DNA of 37,793 nt from a virus. Below are positions 22,451 through 31,037 of this stretch, piece by piece (the first letter of the stretch is position 1; every line of letters begins with the position of its first letter). A program made the translations under genes and the position numbers. The notes below the pieces were generated by a model that worked only from the letters and a program-made list of their open reading frames with translations, had not been told where the DNA came from and searched no databases. The stretch lies in the IMG/VR virus record IMGVR_UViG_3300046315_000119, positions 1 through 37,793 of that record; one strand, 5' to 3'.

Positions 22451-22453
22451 AAT

Positions 22454-22810
22454 TTACCTCACTTCACTTTTTATTTTTTCAAGAATTTCAACCAAGTCCG
22501 CGCTCAGCTCCATCTGTAACTCGTTTGTGCGCTTGTGCTTTTTTGCAAGCTTACGGACAGATATCGTCATAGAGTGCTCATTGATGTATTTATCAAGCAT
22601 CATGATGACCTTCTCTGATTGAGTCGCGATGGCTTTTTTCTCTTTTTCCTGAGTACGGGCAAAAACGTCGGCACTGTGAGCTCGTTGAATCTGCTCGCTC
22701 GACTGGTACTCTGAAGCCTGTGGCTTACTCGTCGGAATGAGCAACTTTGCTACTATCTCTGGTATTGCCACCTCTTCGAGTGGTGCCGGTGTTACTTCTT
22801 TAGCAGTCAT
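22454..22810 (-). CDS. Hypothetical helical protein between portal and adaptor, 118 aa
   Basis: The N-terminus is Pro/Glu-rich and probably flexible (1-35), then a charged helix (40-105) with KKHKRTNELQMEL. The ATG overlaps the portal stop. It could be a small head-completion or portal-partner protein. No motif that would name it. Confidence 0.6.
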   Translation of the reverse strand: MTAKEVTPAPLEEVAIPEIVAKLLIPTSKPQASEYQSSEQIQRAHSADVFARTQEKEKKAIATQSEKVIMMLDKYINEHSMTISVRKLAKKHKRTNELQMELSADLVEILEKIKSEVR

Positions 22811-24783
22811 TATGCCGCCACCTCTGGTTTAGCTTTCTTGGCGTCTTCGTCAAGCTTTTGGCGCATGACGTCTTCAGCGGTGAGATTTATGCCATATTTT
22901 GCAGCAGCCTGTATTTTTCCAGCCGGGGGAAGGTCTTTGAATGAGATTGAAACCGTAGGCGGTTTGACCTCATCCATCGGTTTATTTTTCTCTTGAGCAG
23001 CCTGTTGCTCCGCTTGCTGTTGGACTTGCTCGTCCCGCTGGACTTGAGCCAGTGCCGTCTTCATTGTCTCGGCAATTTTAGAGCTATTCTCAAGGTTTGA
23101 GCTCTTTGTCATCTCAGACATCAGCAGTGGCATGACAGAGCGCATGACCTTCGCCATTGATGGGTCAGATTTAGCAGCCTCAAAGAACCCAGTCATAAAG
23201 GTGTTAAGACGCTTGAGGTCTTCTTCTTTCGCCATCTGGCGCGTGCTCTCGAAGTCAACGGAGATGTTTACGCTCTTCACGTCGTTCAGGTCAAGACGAA
23301 CCTCGTTCTTGTCGTTGATGTACTTAGCGGCTGCCTCTGGGGTATCAAATGTCTCGCGCACAAGGTTCGCGTACTCGTCGTCTAGCTTGAGGAGTGGCAC
23401 GGCACCATTTTGGTTGGCAATCTCACGAACCTCGGCGATGTAGATGTTGAGCTTGTTCTCGATAGCCATCTCGAAGTATTGCTCGTAGTTCTTGCGGTAG
23501 TAGTTGTTCTCGATGTCAGCCTTTTGGTCTTGGCTATTGACACCCGCCTGAGTCTTCGACTGGTTAGGGTCGCCCGAGCCAGCTGGAAGCGTTTCGTTTG
23601 AGCTAGGGAGCGACTGCAGCAGGATACTTTTGAGCAGGTTGTATGATGTCGGGAAATTCTGGATAGTGGTGGTGTCGATTGGATGCAAGTCCATCTTGCC
23701 GTCTTCGTCGTTGAGGAACATTGTGTTGCCTTTTACGAGGTTGAAGTTGTCCTCATTGAGAGAGATACCCTGTACGGTCTTCGCCGGGTCGGTGTTGTAG
23801 TCAGTTGTGTAGATGAAGCTTCGGAGCAGTTGAGTCAGTGCTTGCTGTGCACCGTAGCCCATGTCAATAAGTGAGCGACCCATGATGCTCGAACCGTCAT
23901 AATCAGAATAAAGACCAATGACGCGACGACGACCACTGAGGTTAGGGATAACACGGAGAAGGGTTTTTGATGCGTAGTGGTAGTATGCAACCCAGTCGCG
24001 GTTGGTGAATACGAATAGCTCGTACATACCTTCTGGTAGACCTTCCATCTGTACTTTGTAGTTTTGGGCGTTTCGCTTGCTCGTACCGACACCATAGGCG
24101 AGAACCTGTTCGATGCCTTCCTTTGACCAGTTGCCGCCACCACCTTCGGTGTCGAACCCAGCAAGGATTTCGTTGAGGTCTTCTTCAGTCCGGAGGCTTC
24201 GGTACTGCGTGAAGTTCGTGCTGTTCAGGTTGTTAGCATACGCTTCAGGGAAGAGGTCGCCCCAGTAAATTGGAATTTCACCGACAGTATACTCGCCGTG
24301 GTCGTTTTCAAAAGGAAGGTAGACAGCACATGCGCCAAACGTCGCTGCGCTGCGGAGTTCAATCCACTGCTTCTGAAGCAAGCCATAGCCCTCAGAGGAG
24401 CCCGAGCGAAGAATGATTTTCTTTGCGACGAACTCGTATGTGAGGTCTTCAGCTTTGTTTCGGGTGTGGGCGTCAACGGTGAACGTAGGCAATTTCTGGA
24501 TGACGTTTTTAGGCATTTTTTCAAGATACGAAGGAAGCGTGTTGTCCACGAGGTCGGCAAATTCCATCTTACCCTCGGTGTTGAGCGATGGCTTGCGGTA
24601 AAAGATACGCTCGTTGCGCTCCATGAAGCCATTCGTGACGAGCTCCATAAATGTAGCGCTGTCGTCTAGCTTTTTACAGAGCTCATCGACTGTATATGGG
24701 AAGTTGGCGAACATAGGATTTTGAGCCTCGGCGTTTTCATTATCCGTGCTGTTCACTTCAGTATTTTCGTCTTCAGGCTTCAT
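22810..24783 (-). CDS. Portal protein, 657 aa
   Basis: Large, mostly helical protein with the layout of podovirus portals: an N-terminal clip/wing with WIELRSAATFGACAVYLPF, a turn EIPIYWGDLFPEA, a core with YDGSSIMGRSLIDMGYGAQQALTQLLRSFIY split in two, a long helix LKSILLQSLPSSNE-LPAGSGDPN, and a coiled C-terminal tail (about 570-640, Gln/Glu-rich). A dodecamer would form the DNA gate and the packaging docking site. Size fits. Unusually it lies after the capsid and the giant gene in transcription order. Confidence 0.85.
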   Translation of the reverse strand: MKPEDENTEVNSTDNENAEAQNPMFANFPYTVDELCKKLDDSATFMELVTNGFMERNERIFYRKPSLNTEGKMEFADLVDNTLPSYLEKMPKNVIQKLPTFTVDAHTRNKAEDLTYEFVAKKIILRSGSSEGYGLLQKQWIELRSAATFGACAVYLPFENDHGEYTVGEIPIYWGDLFPEAYANNLNSTNFTQYRSLRTEEDLNEILAGFDTEGGGGNWSKEGIEQVLAYGVGTSKRNAQNYKVQMEGLPEGMYELFVFTNRDWVAYYHYASKTLLRVIPNLSGRRRVIGLYSDYDGSSIMGRSLIDMGYGAQQALTQLLRSFIYTTDYNTDPAKTVQGISLNEDNFNLVKGNTMFLNDEDGKMDLHPIDTTTIQNFPTSYNLLKSILLQSLPSSNETLPAGSGDPNQSKTQAGVNSQDQKADIENNYYRKNYEQYFEMAIENKLNIYIAEVREIANQNGAVPLLKLDDEYANLVRETFDTPEAAAKYINDKNEVRLDLNDVKSVNISVDFESTRQMAKEEDLKRLNTFMTGFFEAAKSDPSMAKVMRSVMPLLMSEMTKSSNLENSSKIAETMKTALAQVQRDEQVQQQAEQQAAQEKNKPMDEVKPPTVSISFKDLPPAGKIQAAAKYGINLTAEDVMRQKLDEDAKKAKPEVAA

Positions 24784-24821
24784 GTTTATTTTTTATCCTT
24801 CTTTGTTTTTATTCTATCACA

Positions 24822-27800
24822 CTAGAAGCTTCTATCCGAGTAGTTTTGGGTCTTGTTTTTCTTGACCTCATTGCCAAGCTTGACCTTTATCTGCACGGGG
24901 GTATACTTTCCAGTCTTTACTGCGGCTTGCTTGCGAGCTGTGACGGGAGACCACTTCACGCCAGTGTTCTTCCGGTCGCCAGGCTTGTTAGTTGCGCTCC
25001 GACCATTACCACCACGCCCCCAAGGGGTGAAGCCTTTGTCGTCCTTAGGGTAATTTGCGGCTGGGGTAGCACCCTTGCTACCAAGCAATGCGTTGAGGGA
25101 GTTCCATAAGTAGGTTTGACCAGAGCGAGTTGAGCCGAGACCATCAGCATCAAAGAAGCCAGAGTCGTCAAGCTCGTCCATTAAGCCAAGCATTTTCTGA
25201 TAACTTTCAGAGTTTTCTAACAGGCTAAGTTCCTGCGCCCCGATTTCAGCTCGCATAGCCTGCTCTTGCTCGTAAGTAATCTCACCAGATTTGCGTCGTT
25301 CGTATAAGCCTTCTTTTTGCTGACCGATTTCATATAAAGTATTTCTTTGGTCTTCTGGCAAATCAGTCTGACCAATAGCATTTTTAATCGACTCCATAGA
25401 CAATGGCAATCGAGTGTTCTTGCCACCATACTTACCTGGTACTGATACGTCAGAGTATAGATTTTTACCATTAAGGGTTAATAGCTCATTGCCCGTATCG
25501 CCGTAGAAACCTTCACGGACTTGGCTAGACAAATCAGTGAGCTTAGCATTTTTCTCGAGCTTCTTGGTGTTGTCTGGCTTGCCGTCGACTGCATCGAGGA
25601 AGGTAATCGAGTCTTGGACTGACTTGAAGTTGTTATTTTTGCCAGTGTCGTAGGTGTTGAACATATCTTTTGTGTTTTTGCCCAGACCAGCTTCGCGACC
25701 GTAATCGACCAAATCGGTAATGCGGTCGTTAAATTCAGCTGTGCCAGCGTCGTTCATGGTTTTATTACTCACAACGCCCTGATTATCGACAGTTCGAACA
25801 CGACCAGCGTTATCGCGACTGTCCTTCAGGGAGTTGTAAAACTCTGGGTCGTAACTCTTTTGAACGGTGTTCGTGAACCACTTCACAAGATTCTCATCAT
25901 AGACTGACTTCGCATTAAGGCTTTCGCCCTTTTTACCTGCGATATACGGCTGGACACCGTTGTTTGAGCCAGGGACAAACGACTTCGCCATATTAACGCC
26001 GTACGCCTTGGCGGCGTAGCCAGCGTCTTCACCGCTCGTGAGCGAGTCAAGGGCGCCAGTTGTTGTGTTCATCTGGTCGATGTACGGAAGGCTCTGAGTG
26101 ACCATTTTTGCGTAATACTGCCAGTCGCGAGGTTTACCGGCAGCAACATCACGAGCGATTGCTTGAGCCGTACCAGCCAGGGCAATAGGAAGTTCGAGAG
26201 ACGTCGAGCGCACGGGGACATAGTTGTTGTCGCCGACTTTAAGAGACCAGCCGCGGGGCTTGTCAACGTCTTCGCCGTCGTTGTACACGAGAACACCCGA
26301 AGTGGCAAGCAGGGCAGCACCGCCCATAATGCCGTAATCGACGAGCTTGCTCTTGATAAGGTTTACGGCGTTTTTTCCACCTGAACGCTGGTCGACGCGG
26401 ATTTCATCAAGCAGGCTCTTAGCCATTGGGTTGAGGTCTTGCTTGACGGTGTTGATAGCAAAGTTGGTAGACGTACGAACAAATGGGAAAATCAAGTTGC
26501 CCATAGCCTTTAAGCCGCGCGCTTTTGTCTGGTCGTCTTTTGAAAGCCCGGCAATCATTTGGTCTGCAAGGCTGTTGTGCTGCTCAACTTTGCCCAGGAA
26601 GTCAGCTTTTGCACCGTCGTCACCCGTGCGAATATATTCTTTCCATGCCTTCATCGCAGCGGTCGCCTGACCCCTGTTTGTCATACCGTTGTCAACGCCG
26701 ACGAATGTGTTGACGAGGGCTTCGAGTTCGTTGCCGGCTGTTCCAGATAGCTTCTTGGCTTCAGCAGAAGACAGCTCACGCCCTTCGAGCTCTTTATACG
26801 CCCACTTGGTGAACTCTTCACGAACAGCGCCCCTGCGCGTGTTTGCGAGTACCGTGGTGGGTATCATCGCCGTACGGTAGGTATTGCCTACGACATACTT
26901 AACGATTTCAACGGGGTTTATCGAAGGCAGGTCAGCCCAGTGGCTTAGTTCGGACTTCGCCGTATCTTTAACGATATTGCCGCTATTAAACGTGCTCCGC
27001 GCCATCTTGATAGGGTTTTTAATAGCCAGTTTTGCGTTGGCTGTGAGCTCCTGGAAGATGTTTCGCTCAAGCAGACCTGCGCTCGTCAGGACGTTGGCAT
27101 TACGGGTACCAATAATATTATTGATGTTGTTGAGGAGGGCGACTTTCTTGTCTTTGTGCCCCTCTAGCCGCTTAATTTCTGCGAGCAGGCGACGAGTAGT
27201 AATACCCAGCTCACGAGCCGCACGAGAGCGACTCTTTGAGACCTCTGGGTCAAGCGCGTCTGCGCCACCTTCAGCGTAAGCTTTTTGGTTCAACTCTTCG
27301 AGTCTGTTGTACTCCTGAACTTGTTTATCGAGCTTGTCAAAGCCAGTCGCGACTCGCTCAGCTCGTTTTGGTTTGACGTTAGCCTGCTTGAGAATGTCTC
27401 GAACGTCACTTGCTACGTCTTTGCCCATACCAACAGAGTCGGCGATGCGCTGTTTGATGTCTTTATTGTCGGCGAGCTTTGGCATCAGCCGCTCAGCCAC
27501 TTGAGCAGGGGTGAGTTTTCCGTCAGTTGGTGTCTCCATAACGGGAACGGAGTCCTCTTTGACAGGCGCAACATTACGAGTTTTGCCTTCTGAGACAGCG
27601 GTCGTGGCACTAGAGCCCCCACTTCGCACTAACGACTTCTCCCACTTGTCAATTCTGTTGAAGTCCGCTTCAGACAATGGATTACCCTGCTTTTGCTCAT
27701 AAAGCGCATCCTGAACTGTTTTAGGAATGGTGACCTTCGTCCCATCTGGAAGCTCGGCATAGACACTACCACCCCGAGACTGTTTAAGTGAGTAGTTATT

Positions 27801-29309
27801 CTCTATGGAAGGAATATTTGCCTCCGCCTCTTGGAGCTTCTGATTGATGACGGCTTCGTCAGCCTGACTTGCGCCAGCACGAGCTTCTTGCAGTTTTCGT
27901 ACTTCCTCGGATTTAATTACTGGCACGTTAGGGTCTACGGCTGCTGGAAGCACCTTTGATGGCTGCACGACACCATCTGCAACAACCGGAGTGACTTCGG
28001 GTGTTGGCGCCTGAATGTTTTCCACAGGGGTAACAGTAGTAGGGGTAGCGTTGTCCACAGGATTTTCCACAGGTGTCACCACGCCGTCAGCGACTGGTGT
28101 CTGAGTGTCTATGACTGGAGTAAGGTTGCTCGCAGTATCACCTGGGACGCCAGCTGGTTGGTCAAGATTTGTATCAAAAGTTACATTGCTGTCGGTAGGT
28201 ACTGAATCTGGGCGTACATTTTCGGGGATGCCAACACCGCCATCAGCGGCTTCGATGACACCGGCAACCTCACCAGCTGGGTTAATCTCGCCGGCTGGAG
28301 TAAGCTCACGAGGGCGACGTAGACTATTCACGGTTCTATTGGCAACCGCGTTAATGCCGCTTCCACCGAGGTCGAGCCCCCCTTGAAGAGTCGCGCCGAT
28401 AGCGGCATCTTGGAGTGCGGCTTCCATCGCCTGTTCAAAGTCGCCAGTCTCGCCATAAACGGACTGGAAGGTAGCAGTTCCCTGGAGGCTACCGAAGAAG
28501 GCAGCGTCACGCGCTGCGTAGCGAACAGCCGGGCTCTTAAACACTTTCGTGGCAAGATTAGCCGAGCTAACGACTGGGTTTACGGCAGCAGGAGCGCCCT
28601 TCAAGGCTATACGAGCGGGATTCAAGAACATAGTTGCGTCAATACCAGCCTGAAGACCCTTGCCGCCAACGGCTGCAAAGTCCTGAATGTCACCACGACC
28701 CATGGCAATATCGGTCGCTTGCTGCTCTACGTCGCGAGTACCGACAATCTCGTTGCCCACGATATCCTTGTTGCCATGAAGCCAGCTGCGGACTTTTTCG
28801 ACGTTTTCGAGGTGTTTCACGAGCTCTTGGTCGTTTTTACCGATAGAGCCGATAAGACCACCGCCCTGAATGGCGATATCACCAAGGGCGCCTACACCCT
28901 GTTGGATGCCGGCTCCGACTCCCCTTAAGAAGCCGACAAACCCCTCGTCCTTCTGTTGCTCGGGGACGTACTTAGGGGCAGCTTCGGGAGATGATTCTGC
29001 TGCAACTGCGGCGGCTGCTTCAGCTCGACGAGCTGCGTCTGCCTGCTCTGCAACGGCGGCTGCACGAGCGGCTTCGGCTGCCTGCTTTTGGCGTTGAGCC
29101 TCATCGCGCTGCGCTTTCTCATCAGATAGCAAATAGTTCTGCTGTTCGGGCTCTCGGGTAGCTATACCATCTGTTGCAACAGCCGAATCGGCTCCGCTTG
29201 GAGCTGGTTGCCACGCACCACTTTGGAGAGAGGAGATAGACTTGATTGGCGCGGGATTGAAGAGGTCTTCTTTTTTCTGTTCCTCGTCATCCCAGGGTAG
29301 TAATGCCAT
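24822..29309 (-). CDS. Giant virion (ejection-type) protein, 1495 aa
   Basis: The N-terminal ~115 residues are an Ala/Glu/Arg coiled coil. A Gly-rich amphipathic segment follows (about 125-165, FLRGVGAGIQQGVGALGDI). Residues ~340-470 are a Pro/Val/Thr linker with repeated TPV and PVE units. The middle to C-terminal half is helical, with LIFPFVRTSTNFAI near residue 940 and a hydrophobic helix near 990-1005 (MGGAALLATSGVLVY). A PFVRT-x-x-N element is found in large polyvalent/internal virion proteins of short-tailed phages, which are ejected with DNA. No lytic transglycosylase motif was found. It sits directly between capsid and portal and has its own promoter. Confidence 0.8.
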   Translation of the reverse strand: MALLPWDDEEQKKEDLFNPAPIKSISSLQSGAWQPAPSGADSAVATDGIATREPEQQNYLLSDEKAQRDEAQRQKQAAEAARAAAVAEQADAARRAEAAAAVAAESSPEAAPKYVPEQQKDEGFVGFLRGVGAGIQQGVGALGDIAIQGGGLIGSIGKNDQELVKHLENVEKVRSWLHGNKDIVGNEIVGTRDVEQQATDIAMGRGDIQDFAAVGGKGLQAGIDATMFLNPARIALKGAPAAVNPVVSSANLATKVFKSPAVRYAARDAAFFGSLQGTATFQSVYGETGDFEQAMEAALQDAAIGATLQGGLDLGGSGINAVANRTVNSLRRPRELTPAGEINPAGEVAGVIEAADGGVGIPENVRPDSVPTDSNVTFDTNLDQPAGVPGDTASNLTPVIDTQTPVADGVVTPVENPVDNATPTTVTPVENIQAPTPEVTPVVADGVVQPSKVLPAAVDPNVPVIKSEEVRKLQEARAGASQADEAVINQKLQEAEANIPSIENNYSLKQSRGGSVYAELPDGTKVTIPKTVQDALYEQKQGNPLSEADFNRIDKWEKSLVRSGGSSATTAVSEGKTRNVAPVKEDSVPVMETPTDGKLTPAQVAERLMPKLADNKDIKQRIADSVGMGKDVASDVRDILKQANVKPKRAERVATGFDKLDKQVQEYNRLEELNQKAYAEGGADALDPEVSKSRSRAARELGITTRRLLAEIKRLEGHKDKKVALLNNINNIIGTRNANVLTSAGLLERNIFQELTANAKLAIKNPIKMARSTFNSGNIVKDTAKSELSHWADLPSINPVEIVKYVVGNTYRTAMIPTTVLANTRRGAVREEFTKWAYKELEGRELSSAEAKKLSGTAGNELEALVNTFVGVDNGMTNRGQATAAMKAWKEYIRTGDDGAKADFLGKVEQHNSLADQMIAGLSKDDQTKARGLKAMGNLIFPFVRTSTNFAINTVKQDLNPMAKSLLDEIRVDQRSGGKNAVNLIKSKLVDYGIMGGAALLATSGVLVYNDGEDVDKPRGWSLKVGDNNYVPVRSTSLELPIALAGTAQAIARDVAAGKPRDWQYYAKMVTQSLPYIDQMNTTTGALDSLTSGEDAGYAAKAYGVNMAKSFVPGSNNGVQPYIAGKKGESLNAKSVYDENLVKWFTNTVQKSYDPEFYNSLKDSRDNAGRVRTVDNQGVVSNKTMNDAGTAEFNDRITDLVDYGREAGLGKNTKDMFNTYDTGKNNNFKSVQDSITFLDAVDGKPDNTKKLEKNAKLTDLSSQVREGFYGDTGNELLTLNGKNLYSDVSVPGKYGGKNTRLPLSMESIKNAIGQTDLPEDQRNTLYEIGQQKEGLYERRKSGEITYEQEQAMRAEIGAQELSLLENSESYQKMLGLMDELDDSGFFDADGLGSTRSGQTYLWNSLNALLGSKGATPAANYPKDDKGFTPWGRGGNGRSATNKPGDRKNTGVKWSPVTARKQAAVKTGKYTPVQIKVKLGNEVKKNKTQNYSDRSF

Positions 29310-29343
29310 TGTAATCCTTTTTGTTTTTGTTCTTTATAAAACT

Positions 29344-29352
29344 ATTATACCA
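29344..29352 (-). promoter_or_regulatory. Extended -10 promoter for the giant virion gene
   Basis: On the - strand TGG-TATAAT (-10 at 29349-29344) directly after the capsid terminator; the predicted start is about 29337, giving a 27-base leader with AAGGA. TATAATAGTTTTAT is shared with the promoter at 37645-37653. Confidence 0.6.
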
Positions 29353-29353
29353 A

Positions 29354-29378
29354 AAAGCACTGTATTAAACAGTGCTTT
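29354..29378 (-). terminator. Intrinsic terminator of the capsid transcript
   Basis: AAAGCACTGT (29354-29363) and ACAGTGCTTT (29369-29378) pair perfectly (10 bp, 5-base loop). Leftward, a TTTTT run follows. It separates the capsid gene from the giant virion gene. Confidence 0.85.
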
Positions 29379-29398
29379 ATTTGGTGGTTCATTATTGC

Positions 29399-30229
29399 TT
29401 AGGTTGCAATAATTGTAGCGATACCCTTGCGCTTCGGAGTAGACACGACACAAGTGTACATGTATAGACAGAGCAACAGGCTACCGAATGCGGCTGCGCT
29501 TTCGCCGACCTTTGAGTCGTCGAGGAAGCGAGGTGCTGAAACGATGTGAGGGTTCACAAGGATTCCAAGCGTGTTAGCTGGAAGGATGTCCGCAGGGACT
29601 TCTTTCAACTTAACACCAGCAAGCATACCAAGGTCGCCAGTTCGCAAGCTTTTCTCAAGACCAGGTGTGAATGGGTCGAGCTTTCCGCTGTTGCGGACGT
29701 TGTTGGCAGTAGTTGTACCTACATAACCAATAACGTCTTTGAATTGGCGTCCGTTGACGATGAATGCGCGGGCAACAAGCCAGTCAGCGTAACCATCAGC
29801 AGTTGCGACACGAGTCTGGCTCGTTACAACGGCGATAGCTGCAAGGACTGCAAGACGATACGCGTCAATGAGCGGAACCATTTGCTCAGAGATAATCGCG
29901 CTAAGAACTTTACCACCTTCGGTGATGCTGTTGTTAGTTGCGATAACAGTACGGTCAAGGAACTGCTTGATGTCTTTTTGCTGGTCAAGCGTGTAAGTGT
30001 TGATTGTTGAGTCAACATTTACGATACCAGCGATTTGTGTGCTGAATGATTGAGTCGCGTCGTGAGTTGTGACTGCACCAGCGGTAACTACGGTTCGGAC
30101 TTTAACAGTCTTTGAACCCTTTTCAAACTTGATTTCTTTCGAGTTACCTTCAAGTTCTTTTGTGAAGCTTTCGTCGTCGAACGGCTGGTCGATGACTGGG
30201 CTATAAATTTCTGAAGCTGTAATAGCCAT
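29399..30229 (-). CDS. Major capsid protein, 276 aa
   Basis: HK97-type capsid by position (after scaffold, before portal) and by shape. An N-terminal arm (residues 1-45) precedes a beta-rich E-loop-like region with KTVKVRTVV, a long spine helix IKQFLDRTVIATN, and a P-domain-like strand set LGILVNPHIVSAPRFL; it ends in IATIIAT. The AAGGGG ribosome site is strong, as are its own promoter upstream (30374-30403) and terminator downstream (29354-29378). High, separate expression fits the most abundant virion protein. The fold is inferred; no cleavage site seen. Confidence 0.75.
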   Translation of the reverse strand: MAITASEIYSPVIDQPFDDESFTKELEGNSKEIKFEKGSKTVKVRTVVTAGAVTTHDATQSFSTQIAGIVNVDSTINTYTLDQQKDIKQFLDRTVIATNNSITEGGKVLSAIISEQMVPLIDAYRLAVLAAIAVVTSQTRVATADGYADWLVARAFIVNGRQFKDVIGYVGTTTANNVRNSGKLDPFTPGLEKSLRTGDLGMLAGVKLKEVPADILPANTLGILVNPHIVSAPRFLDDSKVGESAAAFGSLLLCLYMYTCVVSTPKRKGIATIIAT

Positions 30230-30373
30230 GGTTTTATCCCCTTATAGGACTAGTTTTAGTGTTGTGTTTGTGTTGATGACACACGATTACATCGAGTGCT
30301 ATCTGCTTGAACCTGTCGACGGGGACGAATACCGCTACATCATTTCTCAACCGGGAAGCATTAAGCTACTTAC

Positions 30374-30403
30374 AGTATAGCGCGGGATAATTTCATTTGT
30401 CAA
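30374..30403 (-). promoter_or_regulatory. Strong dedicated promoter of the capsid gene
   Basis: On the - strand: consensus -35 TTGACA (30403-30398), 18-base spacer, -10 TATACT (30379-30374). Start predicted at ~30367. The 138-base leader (30230-30367) begins with an AGC/GCT hairpin and ends in AAGGGG before the ATG; no reading frame of note in it. Confidence 0.82.
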
Positions 30404-30421
30404 CAAAATTGCAACAAAAGT

Positions 30422-30449
30422 AAAATAGCCCTCAGACGAGGGCTATTTT
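30422..30449. terminator. Perfect 12-bp bidirectional terminator before the capsid promoter
   Basis: AAAATAGCCCTC (30422-30433) pairs with GAGGGCTATTTT (30438-30449) around AGAC. T-rich on both exits. In leftward reading it ends the scaffold transcript just before the capsid promoter. Confidence 0.88.
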
Positions 30450-30490
30450 GACGTAGGGAAACAGTAAAAACCCTACCAGAACCAATTATA

Positions 30491-31012
30491 TTACAGTTCT
30501 TCGATTTCAGTGTTCTGAATGTCAGCTTCTTTTTCTTCGATGCTGAGCAACTGAATTTTTGAAAGTGTGCCAGTTTCGTTCTCGCGAATCATCACCTCTT
30601 TGGTGTCCTTGTTGCGGACGAGGCTGAAGCGGTGGTCAACACCTTCGTCTGGCTGAAGGGCGAAGTTGTCGTTTTTAGAAGCCTTGAGACCCTCGGTAAT
30701 CGCTGCTGCGATTGCTGCACCAGCAGCCGCACCTTCGTCAGAACCCTGAGAAGCACCATTGTCGCTACCCTTTTTGGCATCCTTGTCCTGAGCTTTGGCT
30801 TTCTTTTTAGCTTCAGCTTCGAGGGCTTTTTGCTCTTTTTCAGCCTCTTTCGCATCTGCGTTGGCAGCTTCTTGCTCAGATGCTGCTCGCGCTTCATCTG
30901 CTGCTGCGTCTTCTTGCGCCTGCAGCTCTTCGAGAGCCTTAGCGTCAGCGACTGCCTGAGCTTCTTGCTCAGCAAGAGTTAATACTTTTTCGTCTTCGTT
31001 TGGTTGTGCCAT
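30491..31012 (-). CDS. Head-associated Ala/Glu/Lys-rich protein, 173 aa
   Basis: Residues 10-80 form an uninterrupted charged helix (repeats of A, E, K: EAEKEQKALEAEAKKKAKA). A Gly/Ser hinge (82-95) and a smaller C-terminal domain (130-173) follow. Between scaffold and capsid this suggests a second scaffold or a capsid-assembly or vertex chaperone. No family recognised. Its GGAGT site is good. Confidence 0.65.
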   Translation of the reverse strand: MAQPNEDEKVLTLAEQEAQAVADAKALEELQAQEDAAADEARAASEQEAANADAKEAEKEQKALEAEAKKKAKAQDKDAKKGSDNGASQGSDEGAAAGAAIAAAITEGLKASKNDNFALQPDEGVDHRFSLVRNKDTKEVMIRENETGTLSKIQLLSIEEKEADIQNTEIEEL

Positions 31013-31037
31013 GATTATGACTCCTTAATTATTTATT

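Noticed and set aside
15225-29309. A tape measure protein for a long tail
   Set aside because: The long proteins carry nozzle-, fibre- or ejection-type features, and the portal, adaptor and nozzle order fits a short tail.
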